A stretch of 33,385 bases of DNA from Planctomycetota bacterium. GTDB taxonomy: Bacteria > Planctomycetota > Planctomycetia > Planctomycetales > Planctomycetaceae. The stretch covers positions 1 to 33,385 of the forward strand of contig JAQBWV010000050.1 of the NCBI GenBank assembly GCA_027624335.1, written 5' to 3'. This document shows, piece by piece, positions 8,939-16,502 of the stretch. The notes beneath the pieces are model-generated. The model was not told where the DNA came from, did not search any database, and was given only the letters and a program-made list of their open reading frames with translations. The number at the start of each line of letters is the position of its first letter. The stretch's first letter is position 1. Both the position numbers and the translations under genes were made by a program.

Positions 8939-9023
8939 AACCACGAAAGATACGAAAAACACGAAATCGCTACTGTCTGATAAGTGCTTCTTGTTTTCGT
9001 GTCATTCCGTGTTTTTCGTGGTT
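8939..9023. repeat. Large imperfect extragenic palindrome with ACGAAA/TTTCGT arms
   Basis: The left arm (8939-8966) reads AACCACGAAA, then TACGAAAAACACGAAA; the right arm (8993-9023) is nearly its reverse complement and ends TTTCGTGGTT. The outer 10 bases pair perfectly and the inner parts pair with a few mismatches and a one-base slip. About 26 bases lie between the arms. Each arm is itself made of short CACGAAA-like units. It looks like a dispersed extragenic palindrome rather than a terminator, since no T run follows and the transporter permease lies downstream. It could fold in mRNA and set the ratio of ATPase to permease. Confidence 0.75.
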
Positions 9024-9062
9024 GATTAACTCAGTCCTGAACTCAGCGGTGATGATATTTCG

Positions 9063-10067
9063 ATGAAAAAGAATCTCGGCATCCTCGGTTTGTTCCTCGT
9101 CGTGTTTATCGCGACGGCGTTCGCGAACCCGGATTTTGTCAACGCCTACAATCTCGAAAACCTGATCCGGCGAGCTTCTCTGTATGGCATCATCGGGATC
9201 GGCGTTTCGCTGGTGATCATCACGAGCGGTATCGATCTGTCGATTGGATCCATGATCGGTCTGGTTGGAACCATGCTGCCCTGGCTGCTGATGAAACAGG
9301 GGGCATCGCTGTTTACGGGACTGATGGCAGTCGCCGTCCTGTCTGCCGCGATCGGTCTGTTTCACGGACTGTTGATTACGAGGCTCAAACTGCAACCGTT
9401 CGTCGTGACGTTGTGTGGCCTGTTGATCTACCGAGGCTGCGCGCGATGGATGACCGGCGACAGTGTTCAAGGCTTCAAAGACCACTATGACGGTCTACGT
9501 TACCTGGCGATCGGAAAGATTCCACTTGGCTTCCTGCCGGGGGTAGACAATTTCAATCTGCCAGTGCCGTTTCTTTTGATGCTGGCGCTGGCGATCGTCG
9601 CGGCGATCTTTCTGAACAAGACAATCTATGGGCGCTATCTGCTGGCTCTGGGACGCAACGAACAGGCAGCCCGATACAGCGGGATTAACACCAATCGAAT
9701 GGTCGTGCTGGCTTATGTTCTGTGCTCACTGATTGCCGGCTTTGGAGGAATTCTGTTCGCGCTCGATTCGAATTCCATTCAACCGGACAACTTTGGCGGC
9801 TTCTATGAGCTGTACGCCATCGCCGCCGCTGTCCTGGGTGGTTGTAGTTTGCGAGGCGGCCAGGGGTCGATCTTCGGAGTCGTGATTGGAGCCGCCATCC
9901 TTCCACTGCTGAGAAACTCGATCAACCTGCTCGGCCTGCCAACAACACTTGAGTTTGCCATCATCGGTGTGGTGATTCTGGCCGGTGTTATCGTCGACGA
10001 ACTCGTCAAACGAATGGCAGCCGCACGGCGTGCGACACTGGCGGCGCAGCAGGCTTCGAGCAGTTGA
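9063..10067 (+). CDS. Sugar ABC transporter permease (RbsC-like)
   Basis: The 334-residue protein is highly hydrophobic, with about nine membrane segments, and matches the branched-chain/ribose permease family (BPD_transp_2). Recognisable features are VNAYNLENLIRRASLYGIIGIG at the N-terminal region, the SGIDLSIGSMIGL loop (about 57-69) and the conserved GRYLLALGRNEQAARYSGIN region (about 190-210) that contacts the ATPase. AAAVLGGCSLRGGQGSIFG near 258-276 is also typical. The length is normal for the family. It forms the inner-membrane channel for the substrate delivered by the lipoprotein encoded two genes upstream. The ATG at 9063 begins immediately with the first membrane helix. Confidence 0.94.
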   Translation: MKKNLGILGLFLVVFIATAFANPDFVNAYNLENLIRRASLYGIIGIGVSLVIITSGIDLSIGSMIGLVGTMLPWLLMKQGASLFTGLMAVAVLSAAIGLFHGLLITRLKLQPFVVTLCGLLIYRGCARWMTGDSVQGFKDHYDGLRYLAIGKIPLGFLPGVDNFNLPVPFLLMLALAIVAAIFLNKTIYGRYLLALGRNEQAARYSGINTNRMVVLAYVLCSLIAGFGGILFALDSNSIQPDNFGGFYELYAIAAAVLGGCSLRGGQGSIFGVVIGAAILPLLRNSINLLGLPTTLEFAIIGVVILAGVIVDELVKRMAAARRATLAAQQASSS

Positions 10068-10136
10068 CGTAAGTTGGTGGGATGTGTGTTACGATGTGCT
10101 GCGGTCATTCGTTAATTCTGAATTTCGAGTCGTCTC

Positions 10137-11426
10137 ATGATTGAATCATCACTCTGCACGCCTGACGAACATCGCATTTCCCGACGACGACTGCTTGGCA
10201 GCGCTGCTGCGGGGGCAGCAGGCTCAACGGCTTTGGGTGGACTGCTTGGTCCAGCAGTGGCCGAAGAAATTGCTAAGAGCGAGAAGCAGGTTCTGTTCGT
10301 CTGGCTTGACGGTGGAATGAGCCAGTTGGAAAGCTGGGATCCAAAACCGAACACTCAATTCGGTGGACCTTTTCGATCCATACAGACATCGGCCGAAGGA
10401 GTTCGACTCTCTGAACTGATGCCAATGACGGCGAAGGTCGCTCACCATCTGGCGGTGCTGCGAAGCGTTCACACGCAGGACAATAGCCACTCAGCCGGCG
10501 TCGCGAGGATCAATCGTGGCGACCCGAAGAATCGAGGTGTGGAGTATCCCTACTTCGGGTCAGCTGTCGCGAAACTCCTGGGTCCAACCTCGTCCGGGCT
10601 TCCACCATACATCTGGATCAAGCCATACAGTGGCGGATTCAAGACGTCGGACGCAGGGTTTCTCGGACCGAAGTACGGAGCACTCGCGTTCGGCGACGGG
10701 CAGCCTCCAGAGAACATGCTGCGACATGCAGACGTCACCGCGGAGCGGGATAAAATCCGCAACGAACTTCGCGAGAAACTGAATCGGGATTACCAATCGG
10801 TCAGGCGTCCTGATTTCGCGGATGCCAGTTCGTACGTTTTTGATGTCGCGCAGAAGTTGATGGACCGCACGCACCTGTTCGACGAGTCAAAGCTGGACCC
10901 TCGCGATGTCGAGCGGTACGGGACTCACGATCTGGGACGGCACATGCTGCTGGGCCGGCGGATGCTCGAAGAAGGCGCTCGCTTCGTCAAAGTAAACTCG
11001 TACCACTGGGACAGCCACGGCGACAACTTCAACGCCAGTTACAGTCTCGTCCGGAAGTTCGATCAGCCGTTCGCTGCTCTGATTGAGGATCTCGACGACC
11101 GGGGAATGCTCGACAACGTTCTCGTCATCGCCATGAGCGAATTCGGGCGCACGCCGAAGATCAATTCACACGTCGGGCGGGATCACTGGCCGGAAGCATG
11201 GTCCGTCGGCATGGCGGGAGCCGGGCTGAAGCGCGGGCTCACGGTGGGAAAGACGAACGACAAAGGTACGTTCGTCGCCGACGAGGAGTACGACATCGGA
11301 CACCTGTTCCACACGTGGTTCAAAGCGCTGGGCGTACCTGAGGAGATGATGGAGTACGACAACGGCGGCCAACCGCTACCAGTCGCTCACGATGACTGCT
11401 TCCCGATCGAAAGTCTGCTGGCATAG
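10137..11426 (+). CDS. DUF1501 protein with Tat signal
   Basis: The 429-residue protein carries a twin-arginine signal (SRRRLLG at 15-21 followed by an Ala/Gly-rich hydrophobic stretch ending AVAEE), so it is probably exported folded. The mature part matches DUF1501, a family related to the alkaline phosphatase/sulfatase superfamily: FVWLDGGMSQLESWDPKP near the start, RSVHTQDNSHSAG, SYHWDSHGDNF in the middle, and SEFGRTPKIN...GRDHWPEAW toward the end. Metal-binding His and Asp residues of the fold are kept. Unlike most planctomycete members, it has no DUF1549/1553 partner beside it; it lies 69 bp after the sugar permease and converges on the next gene with 20 bp between stops. Substrate unknown. 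Confidence 0.92.
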   Translation: MIESSLCTPDEHRISRRRLLGSAAAGAAGSTALGGLLGPAVAEEIAKSEKQVLFVWLDGGMSQLESWDPKPNTQFGGPFRSIQTSAEGVRLSELMPMTAKVAHHLAVLRSVHTQDNSHSAGVARINRGDPKNRGVEYPYFGSAVAKLLGPTSSGLPPYIWIKPYSGGFKTSDAGFLGPKYGALAFGDGQPPENMLRHADVTAERDKIRNELREKLNRDYQSVRRPDFADASSYVFDVAQKLMDRTHLFDESKLDPRDVERYGTHDLGRHMLLGRRMLEEGARFVKVNSYHWDSHGDNFNASYSLVRKFDQPFAALIEDLDDRGMLDNVLVIAMSEFGRTPKINSHVGRDHWPEAWSVGMAGAGLKRGLTVGKTNDKGTFVADEEYDIGHLFHTWFKALGVPEEMMEYDNGGQPLPVAHDDCFPIESLLA

Positions 11427-11446
11427 TACGCTCGACAACTTGTTGC

Positions 11447-13471
11447 TCACCGGAAGAGCTTTGTCGGGTCGAGGGTTCGACCGGCGACCTTCGGAATTAG
11501 ATCCTGAATACCGGATTCCCGCAGGTTGAGCTGTTCGAAGATCTCTCCGTACTTGCCCTTGAACAGTCCAACGAGACCGTTGTGCTTTTCCGTCACCTGA
11601 CTATCCAGTTGAGCAATGAGGGCATCCTTCTTTGCTGTCACTTCTCGTCCGAATCCCTGTTTGACGCCGTTTGAAATTGATTCGCCCAGGTTAGTCCGAA
11701 GCTGCAGCTTTGGTTTCCTGATTGTGCCGGACAGGGTGACCGTCGCGTCGATTCGATCGATGTTCTGCATGGATGAGGCAATCAGACGCCCCAGCGTTTC
11801 ATCGTCGGCTTTCATTTCAGGAATCAGCAGGACTGGTTTCTGAATCAGGACCACCGTGCCGGTCAGTTCTTCGCCGACAGTCTGGATGTGGACGTTCCAT
11901 CGAGTGGCGCCGGCCCGGACTTCGACAGCGAGTGAGTCATCGTCACCAAGTCGGTTCGTCGTTGCCTGGTCGAGAATGTAGGCAACGTCGAGTTCGTTGG
12001 ACGGGATGTCCTGAGTTCGGTCGAGCTCAGCCTTCAGCTGCACCTCAGCCTGGCCGTGTCCTGTCATGCGGACGACAGTCGGTTTTCCGTAGAGCTTTGG
12101 ATCAGAACTGACATCAACAATCGTTCCCTCGACAGCCATCTGGTCTCCGCCGATTTCGCCTTGCCCTGTTACTTCGATCAATCGAGCGAGATAACCAGGT
12201 AGTGGGTTGTCCATCGGGAACAGAATGTCGTCGCCGCGTTGTCGTTCAGGTTTCGGATTATCGGAAAGGTCATTCGCTCGGTCACCAGCCCAGTCGAGCC
12301 AGGCGAGAGCGTTGCGGATTCGATGATGCACCGTCGGCCCCAGTAGAAACTCGGACAGTTTGTCGCCGTCGAGAACAAGTTCTTCCACTTTGCGTTTAAT
12401 CTCTGCCTGGTCCCGCTTGCGAGCTTCGTCAAGTGCTCCCAGATCGCCATTCGCTTTACCCGGCAGCGTCTTCAGGTCCTCTCGAATCGCGCTGACGTCT
12501 CGCAGCAGACGCGCGCTGTCGTCGGCAATTCGGCGGTACGCTTCCACCTTCTGGAGCGGGTTGGCTCGTTTGGATTGCTCAACCAGCTGCTTGAGTTGCC
12601 GGGCGCGGACGTCGACATCGTTGATGCGGGTTTCAAGGCCGCCAAAGTCGGTTTTCCACTCGACTTCAAGTTGCTCAGCCAGTCTCACGGATTCCAGATT
12701 TCGGGGATCGTATTCCAGCTTCGCGCGGTCGAAGATGTCGCTCGCCCATTCCTTGCCGTACTTTTCGAGTTGATCGCCGAAGCCCGGACCGTCGGATTCT
12801 TTCGGCGGTGGCGAGTCGGGCAGTAATCCGTCGTCGGCACGCGGTGTGGTCCAGGACAACCCATTGACGACCGCTCTGTCGAGCACGTACGACCCGTGCA
12901 TCAACGCCAGGCCGTCCACGTCTCCGTTGAGCGTTTCGAATTCGAAAAGGTTGGTGCCGGGCTTGTTTCGGTTCGCGGCGGCGACACTGGTGATCGCAAT
13001 TCGAGGTGGGAAGAACGACGTCTGTAACGTGCTGATTTCGACCTTCGCCTGAATCGTCTGCTGACCGGCAGTGACCGCTCCATATCGCAGAAGTGGATCA
13101 AAGGCGAACGTGAAAAAAGCCCACACTGACGCAACGACGATGCCTCGCGTGAGGATGTAACTCCAGCGAGGGCCAAGGCCGGGTGCCTTCTTCTGCTTTT
13201 TCTTTTTCTTCCCGCTGTCGTCGGGTGAGTTCCGATCTTCGGTTTCTTCTGAACTCTGATACTGGCTGTCAGGCGGATCCTGCTCAGCGACTTCAGCAAC
13301 TTCTCGGACATCATCTCGAACGGCCGATTTCACAACTCCAACGGGGTACGCCATCATCTCCGCAACACTGGGTGTTTCCGCACTGCCCCCGGCGAGCGAG
13401 TCGGCGATCTCGTTGATCCCGTTGATCAGGATGTCATGTGACAGACCGGATTTCTGTTGCCGATCATCCAT
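11447..13471 (-). CDS. TIGR03545 family inner-membrane/periplasmic protein (AsmA-like)
   Basis: The 674-residue protein has an acidic cytosolic N-terminus of about 85 residues, a basic patch (GKKKKKQKK near 87-95), one membrane helix (about 104-124, ending FDPLLRYG) and a long periplasmic part. The helix and the following segment (a beta strand set around EISTLQTSFFPPRIAI) resemble AsmA-like proteins, and a coiled-coil-like stretch lies around 270-370. The gene next door encodes the partner family TIGR03546; the two are known as a rare two-gene pair found in outer-membrane bacteria. Function is not established; lipid transport or envelope integrity is a guess from the AsmA-like topology. AAAGGA lies well placed before the ATG at 13471. 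Confidence 0.82.
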   Translation of the reverse strand: MDDRQQKSGLSHDILINGINEIADSLAGGSAETPSVAEMMAYPVGVVKSAVRDDVREVAEVAEQDPPDSQYQSSEETEDRNSPDDSGKKKKKQKKAPGLGPRWSYILTRGIVVASVWAFFTFAFDPLLRYGAVTAGQQTIQAKVEISTLQTSFFPPRIAITSVAAANRNKPGTNLFEFETLNGDVDGLALMHGSYVLDRAVVNGLSWTTPRADDGLLPDSPPPKESDGPGFGDQLEKYGKEWASDIFDRAKLEYDPRNLESVRLAEQLEVEWKTDFGGLETRINDVDVRARQLKQLVEQSKRANPLQKVEAYRRIADDSARLLRDVSAIREDLKTLPGKANGDLGALDEARKRDQAEIKRKVEELVLDGDKLSEFLLGPTVHHRIRNALAWLDWAGDRANDLSDNPKPERQRGDDILFPMDNPLPGYLARLIEVTGQGEIGGDQMAVEGTIVDVSSDPKLYGKPTVVRMTGHGQAEVQLKAELDRTQDIPSNELDVAYILDQATTNRLGDDDSLAVEVRAGATRWNVHIQTVGEELTGTVVLIQKPVLLIPEMKADDETLGRLIASSMQNIDRIDATVTLSGTIRKPKLQLRTNLGESISNGVKQGFGREVTAKKDALIAQLDSQVTEKHNGLVGLFKGKYGEIFEQLNLRESGIQDLIPKVAGRTLDPTKLFR

Positions 13472-13549
13472 TGCGGTGTCCTTTCCGCTCGGTGCGGTGC
13501 TGCGTCGGGAACGGGTCGGGGTCGGGAAATATCGCGGTCACGTCAGCGG

Positions 13550-14050
13550 TCAATTCAGTTTTGTCGAGAGTTCAGTTCCGTGCAGCAGTTGAATCAGCTT
13601 GAATTTCTTAAGTCGCTCGGACCAGTCAGGTGTGTACTTCAGAAAGAGCGGTTTCGAGATCAGGAAAACCGGGACCAGCAACGTCATGCCCAAGACGAAA
13701 CTGCCGAGCACGATGGTGTTATTGAACTTCGTCCAGGGAGCCATCGGCTGGTTGCTGAACTCGGTCCAGAACGGCACGAGTTGCTCAGTCGTCAGCAGAG
13801 TCAGGCCGAGGCGATGTGTGATCGGATCAAGCAGAACGCCTACCCACGAGAACGCAAACGCGGCCAGCATTCCCATGCCGAGGTTCACTCTGATCGCACT
13901 CAGAACGACCATTAAAGAGATCGCCAGAAGGTTGCCTTTCGGCACGAGGCCGATAACAACACCCAGAGCGAACCCCAACGCCAACTGGCTCGGAGTGTTG
14001 TCGGTGACGAGTGCTTTGAAGAAGAATCGAACTGGCCGAAGAAAGAACAT
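13550..14050 (-). CDS. TIGR03546 family membrane protein (DUF2062-like)
   Basis: This 166-residue protein has three to four hydrophobic segments and the start FFKALVTDNTPSQLALGFALG followed by VVIGLVPKGNLLAI, which fits TIGR03546 and its DUF2062-like core. Members are uncharacterised and are usually encoded beside a TIGR03545 gene, as here (78 bp between the two on the same strand). The C-terminal tail (DWSERLKKFKLIQLLHGTEL) is basic and probably cytosolic. GAGGGA precedes the ATG at a good distance. The pair probably acts as one envelope unit. A small protein with SLMVVLSAIRVNLGMGMLAAF could also be loosely called a permease-like protein, but the gene pair argues for TIGR03546. Confidence 0.82.
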   Translation of the reverse strand: MFFLRPVRFFFKALVTDNTPSQLALGFALGVVIGLVPKGNLLAISLMVVLSAIRVNLGMGMLAAFAFSWVGVLLDPITHRLGLTLLTTEQLVPFWTEFSNQPMAPWTKFNNTIVLGSFVLGMTLLVPVFLISKPLFLKYTPDWSERLKKFKLIQLLHGTELSTKLN

Positions 14051-14066
14051 TGTGATCCCTCGCAGG

Positions 14067-14091
14067 TCAGACTGTCCCTGACAAAGTCTGA
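14067..14091. other. Small hairpin upstream of the TIGR03546 gene
   Basis: TCAGACT (14067-14073) and AGTCTGA (14085-14091) form a 7-bp stem with an 11-base loop in the gap between the M48 protease gene and the TIGR03546 gene (both minus strand). No T run follows, so it is a weak candidate for partial termination or RNA processing inside the gene row. Confidence 0.25.
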
Positions 14092-14188
14092 TGGTTCAGG
14101 TTGCTGAGAATGCCGAGTGATGACGGTTGTTGGACCGTGATTGCGTGGCAGCGACTTCGTCAGGCAGAACCTGACATCCGAATCGGGT

Positions 14189-15100
14189 TCAGCGGATAAC
14201 CGTGTTGGAGACCAGCGGCAGTGTCACGTTGGTTGATTCGACCATCACGAGGCGATCACCGAGCCCGTACTGATTCGAAGCCTTGTTGTAGATCTTGAGA
14301 GCGTCTGGAAGACTGACTCGCAGGTCGCCTGCGCGGCGTGCATCCGACGGGTGGGTCGATAGAAATTCCATTGGCGTTTCTCCACTCTTCACGGCAGAGA
14401 ATCGCTCCCAGAATCGCGGAGCTTCGCTGGGATCGTAACCAGCTTCGGCCATCAACTTGATACCGATCAGGTCGGCTTCAGTTTCGTGCTTGCGGCTGTA
14501 AGGCAGGATCGCTCCGTATTCAGAAACGACTCCGTAAGCTGTCAAAACGACTTCCTGCTTGTCGTCGTACTTGTCTTTCCAGAACCATTGGCCCGCCGTG
14601 TCGACGACTTTGCCTCCGACGTCTTTGATGTTCTGATACTGCATTCGCTCTCCGCCATGTCGCGCGAGTGCGTGTGCAATTTCGTGGGACATCACAACGG
14701 CCAGACCAGCTTCAGACTGGCAGACCGGGATGATCCCCTCGTAAACCGCGACCTTGCCGCCCGGCAAACAGAACGCATTCTGCTGCTCGGAAGCGATCAC
14801 CTTGAATTCCCAGTTGAAGTCATCGCGACCAGCCACAGCCGCGATTCGCTTGCCGACTCGTTCAACGATTTCAACGTACTGCTGATTCGTCGATTTCGGT
14901 TCTTTGCTGACAATGCCCTGATACGCTTCCTCACCCATGCTGATTTCCTGAGCTTCAGGCTGGAGCAGCACCAGTTTGCGGCGACCGCTGACAGGAGTCG
15001 TCTGGCATCCCCAGGCGATCAGACAGGCACATAGCAGCGAGAAGATCACCAGGAGCTGGCATTGGCGCGCTGACACGCCGAACTTATGGCGCACGTTCAT
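14189..15100 (-). CDS. M48-family metalloprotease lipoprotein
   Basis: The 303-residue protein begins with a hydrophobic signal ending AWGC (Cys32); Trp at -2 is unusual for a lipobox, but GCQTTPVSGRRKL matches the start of many M48 lipoproteins (LoiP/YcaL/BepA-like). The zinc site is complete: HEIAH at 139-143 and the downstream ETEAD (206-210), where Glu206 is the third ligand. Residues FLSTHPSDARR (about 248-258) are also typical. It is a periplasmic, probably outer-membrane-anchored peptidase that likely degrades misfolded or misassembled envelope proteins. AGAGG precedes the ATG. It lies 138 bp upstream of the TIGR03546/TIGR03545 pair on the same strand and may be co-expressed. No TPR domain is present, unlike BepA. 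Confidence 0.92.
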   Translation of the reverse strand: MNVRHKFGVSARQCQLLVIFSLLCACLIAWGCQTTPVSGRRKLVLLQPEAQEISMGEEAYQGIVSKEPKSTNQQYVEIVERVGKRIAAVAGRDDFNWEFKVIASEQQNAFCLPGGKVAVYEGIIPVCQSEAGLAVVMSHEIAHALARHGGERMQYQNIKDVGGKVVDTAGQWFWKDKYDDKQEVVLTAYGVVSEYGAILPYSRKHETEADLIGIKLMAEAGYDPSEAPRFWERFSAVKSGETPMEFLSTHPSDARRAGDLRVSLPDALKIYNKASNQYGLGDRLVMVESTNVTLPLVSNTVIR

Positions 15101-15291
15101 TGCGGAAACCTCTGTGAGATGAATTCAGGAGGGAGGTGTGACGAGTAAGACTCCGACTGGAGGTGGAGTCCGAGGTGGTCGTGGAAAACGATCATTGCTA
15201 CCCGAAGAGGGGAGGCAAGCGCGAGAAGTGTCTCGGAATCGTTGAAAAACCAGCAAGATCAGTTCGAGACAACGATCCTTCAGGAAATGAC

Positions 15292-16242
15292 TCAGCGGAC
15301 CCGGGTTCGCCAGACGCTGGCGGCCGACGGTGCGGGAACGAACAAACCAGATGCGGAACTGATCTCAGGAACGCCATGACCCGGATCAGGGCGGAATGTC
15401 GCTTGCGGAGCAACTGCCTGTGGAGCTGCGGCATGCACTGGAGTCCATTTGCTGGGATTCGTAGCCTGCGGCGAGTCGAGCCTGGCTGGATCGGGCACTG
15501 GTCCAGGCGATGATGCCGGGTAAGGCGAGCTTACCGGATTCAGCGGCTGTAATTCCCGCCCCAGCTGAACCGGGCCGGAGGAAATCGACGACGGAATAGC
15601 CATCGGACTACCGATGATGACCGGATTGGCAGCAACCGGGGCTCCAATAACCGGCCCCAGAACAACCGGTGACGAAGTCATCGGTTGTGAATGTATGTGC
15701 GAGTTCCAGGCGGTTGCCGTTCCACAGGTGTTGCAACCTGGAGCGGCCTGACGATTGACTTGCGGAACCATCCGGGTTGTCGTCTGATACGAAATCTGTG
15801 GAACTCGCTGCGACACCTGGTAAGGCACCTGGTTGTACACAGTTTGTTGCTGGTAAGTCGTCGCGGGAATCTGTCGAGAGACCAGATTCGGTACCCAGAC
15901 CTTTTGCCAGCCGCCTTCGTCGACAGTAACCGTCTGCTGAGTCGTAACAGGAACAGTCACGGTTTGCGCCTGCAACCGATACTCGGTGCGGGTCACGTCG
16001 CGATAAGTAACGACCGGTGTGGTCTGCACCTGTGGGGTCATCGTGAATTGTGGCTGAATCGGAAGTGGCACCGCCGCTTGACAGCGACACGGATTTACGT
16101 GGCACGTCTGACACGGATTACACGTCCTGCATCCAAACAACCCATGATTGCAGAATATTCCGGCGGATAGCGAGACAGGCAGTGTCTGAGAAAGTGCCAG
16201 CGCAACCGCCGACAACAGACCGGTTTTCAACACACTTCGCAT
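15292..16242 (-). CDS. Exported Cys-rich and Gln/Thr/Val-rich protein, planctomycete type
   Basis: The 316 residues start with a signal peptide (about 1-27, ending SLSAG). The mature N-terminus has seven Cys in 24 residues (C31, C38, C41, C44, C47, C52, C54; CxxC spacings), and another CxxC at 170-173. Residues 75-162 are a low-complexity beta-type repeat region rich in Thr, Gln, Val and Tyr, with imperfect copies such as TVTVPVTTQQTVTV, PATTYQQQTVYNQVPYQV and PQISYQTTTRMVPQ. The rest is Pro/Ala/Ser-rich and probably disordered. The composition resembles cell-surface or crystalline-coat proteins described for planctomycetes, where disulfide crosslinks are suspected; this is inference. No enzymatic motif is seen. 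The row of minus-strand genes continues on both sides. Confidence 0.8.
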   Translation of the reverse strand: MRSVLKTGLLSAVALALSQTLPVSLSAGIFCNHGLFGCRTCNPCQTCHVNPCRCQAAVPLPIQPQFTMTPQVQTTPVVTYRDVTRTEYRLQAQTVTVPVTTQQTVTVDEGGWQKVWVPNLVSRQIPATTYQQQTVYNQVPYQVSQRVPQISYQTTTRMVPQVNRQAAPGCNTCGTATAWNSHIHSQPMTSSPVVLGPVIGAPVAANPVIIGSPMAIPSSISSGPVQLGRELQPLNPVSSPYPASSPGPVPDPARLDSPQATNPSKWTPVHAAAPQAVAPQATFRPDPGHGVPEISSASGLFVPAPSAASVWRTRVR

Positions 16243-16502
16243 CTTCTGGACTCCTTATTCGCTGTCAGTCTGCCGGACGGAATCACCGCCCGGACGGTCA
16301 CACGATGGAGGCGCATAACACGCCGTGCATCGGTTGCCTGATGGAATAATCGGCACAATCGGCAGACTCGCTTGAGTCAACCTCGCTTAACATTCAAAGC
16401 GGTGCCAGATCGAGTCCTGCTGCAATGCGATCTGCAGTAACCCAGACGGCTGTTCGCCGAGTCAAAATAGAACCTCGCCTTGCCACTGAGTCTGGGCCGT
16501 CT

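Noticed and set aside
8939-9023. CRISPR-like repeat
   Set aside because: The short CACGAAA units are in opposite orientation on two arms, with no regular spacers.
13457-14081. Plus-strand frames opposite the TIGR03546 gene
   Set aside because: The minus-strand protein has membrane segments and a ribosome site; the plus-strand products have neither.
14159-14175. Terminator after the M48 protease gene
   Set aside because: The 6-bp stem GTCAGG/CCTGAC has no T run on the minus strand and is too weak to call.
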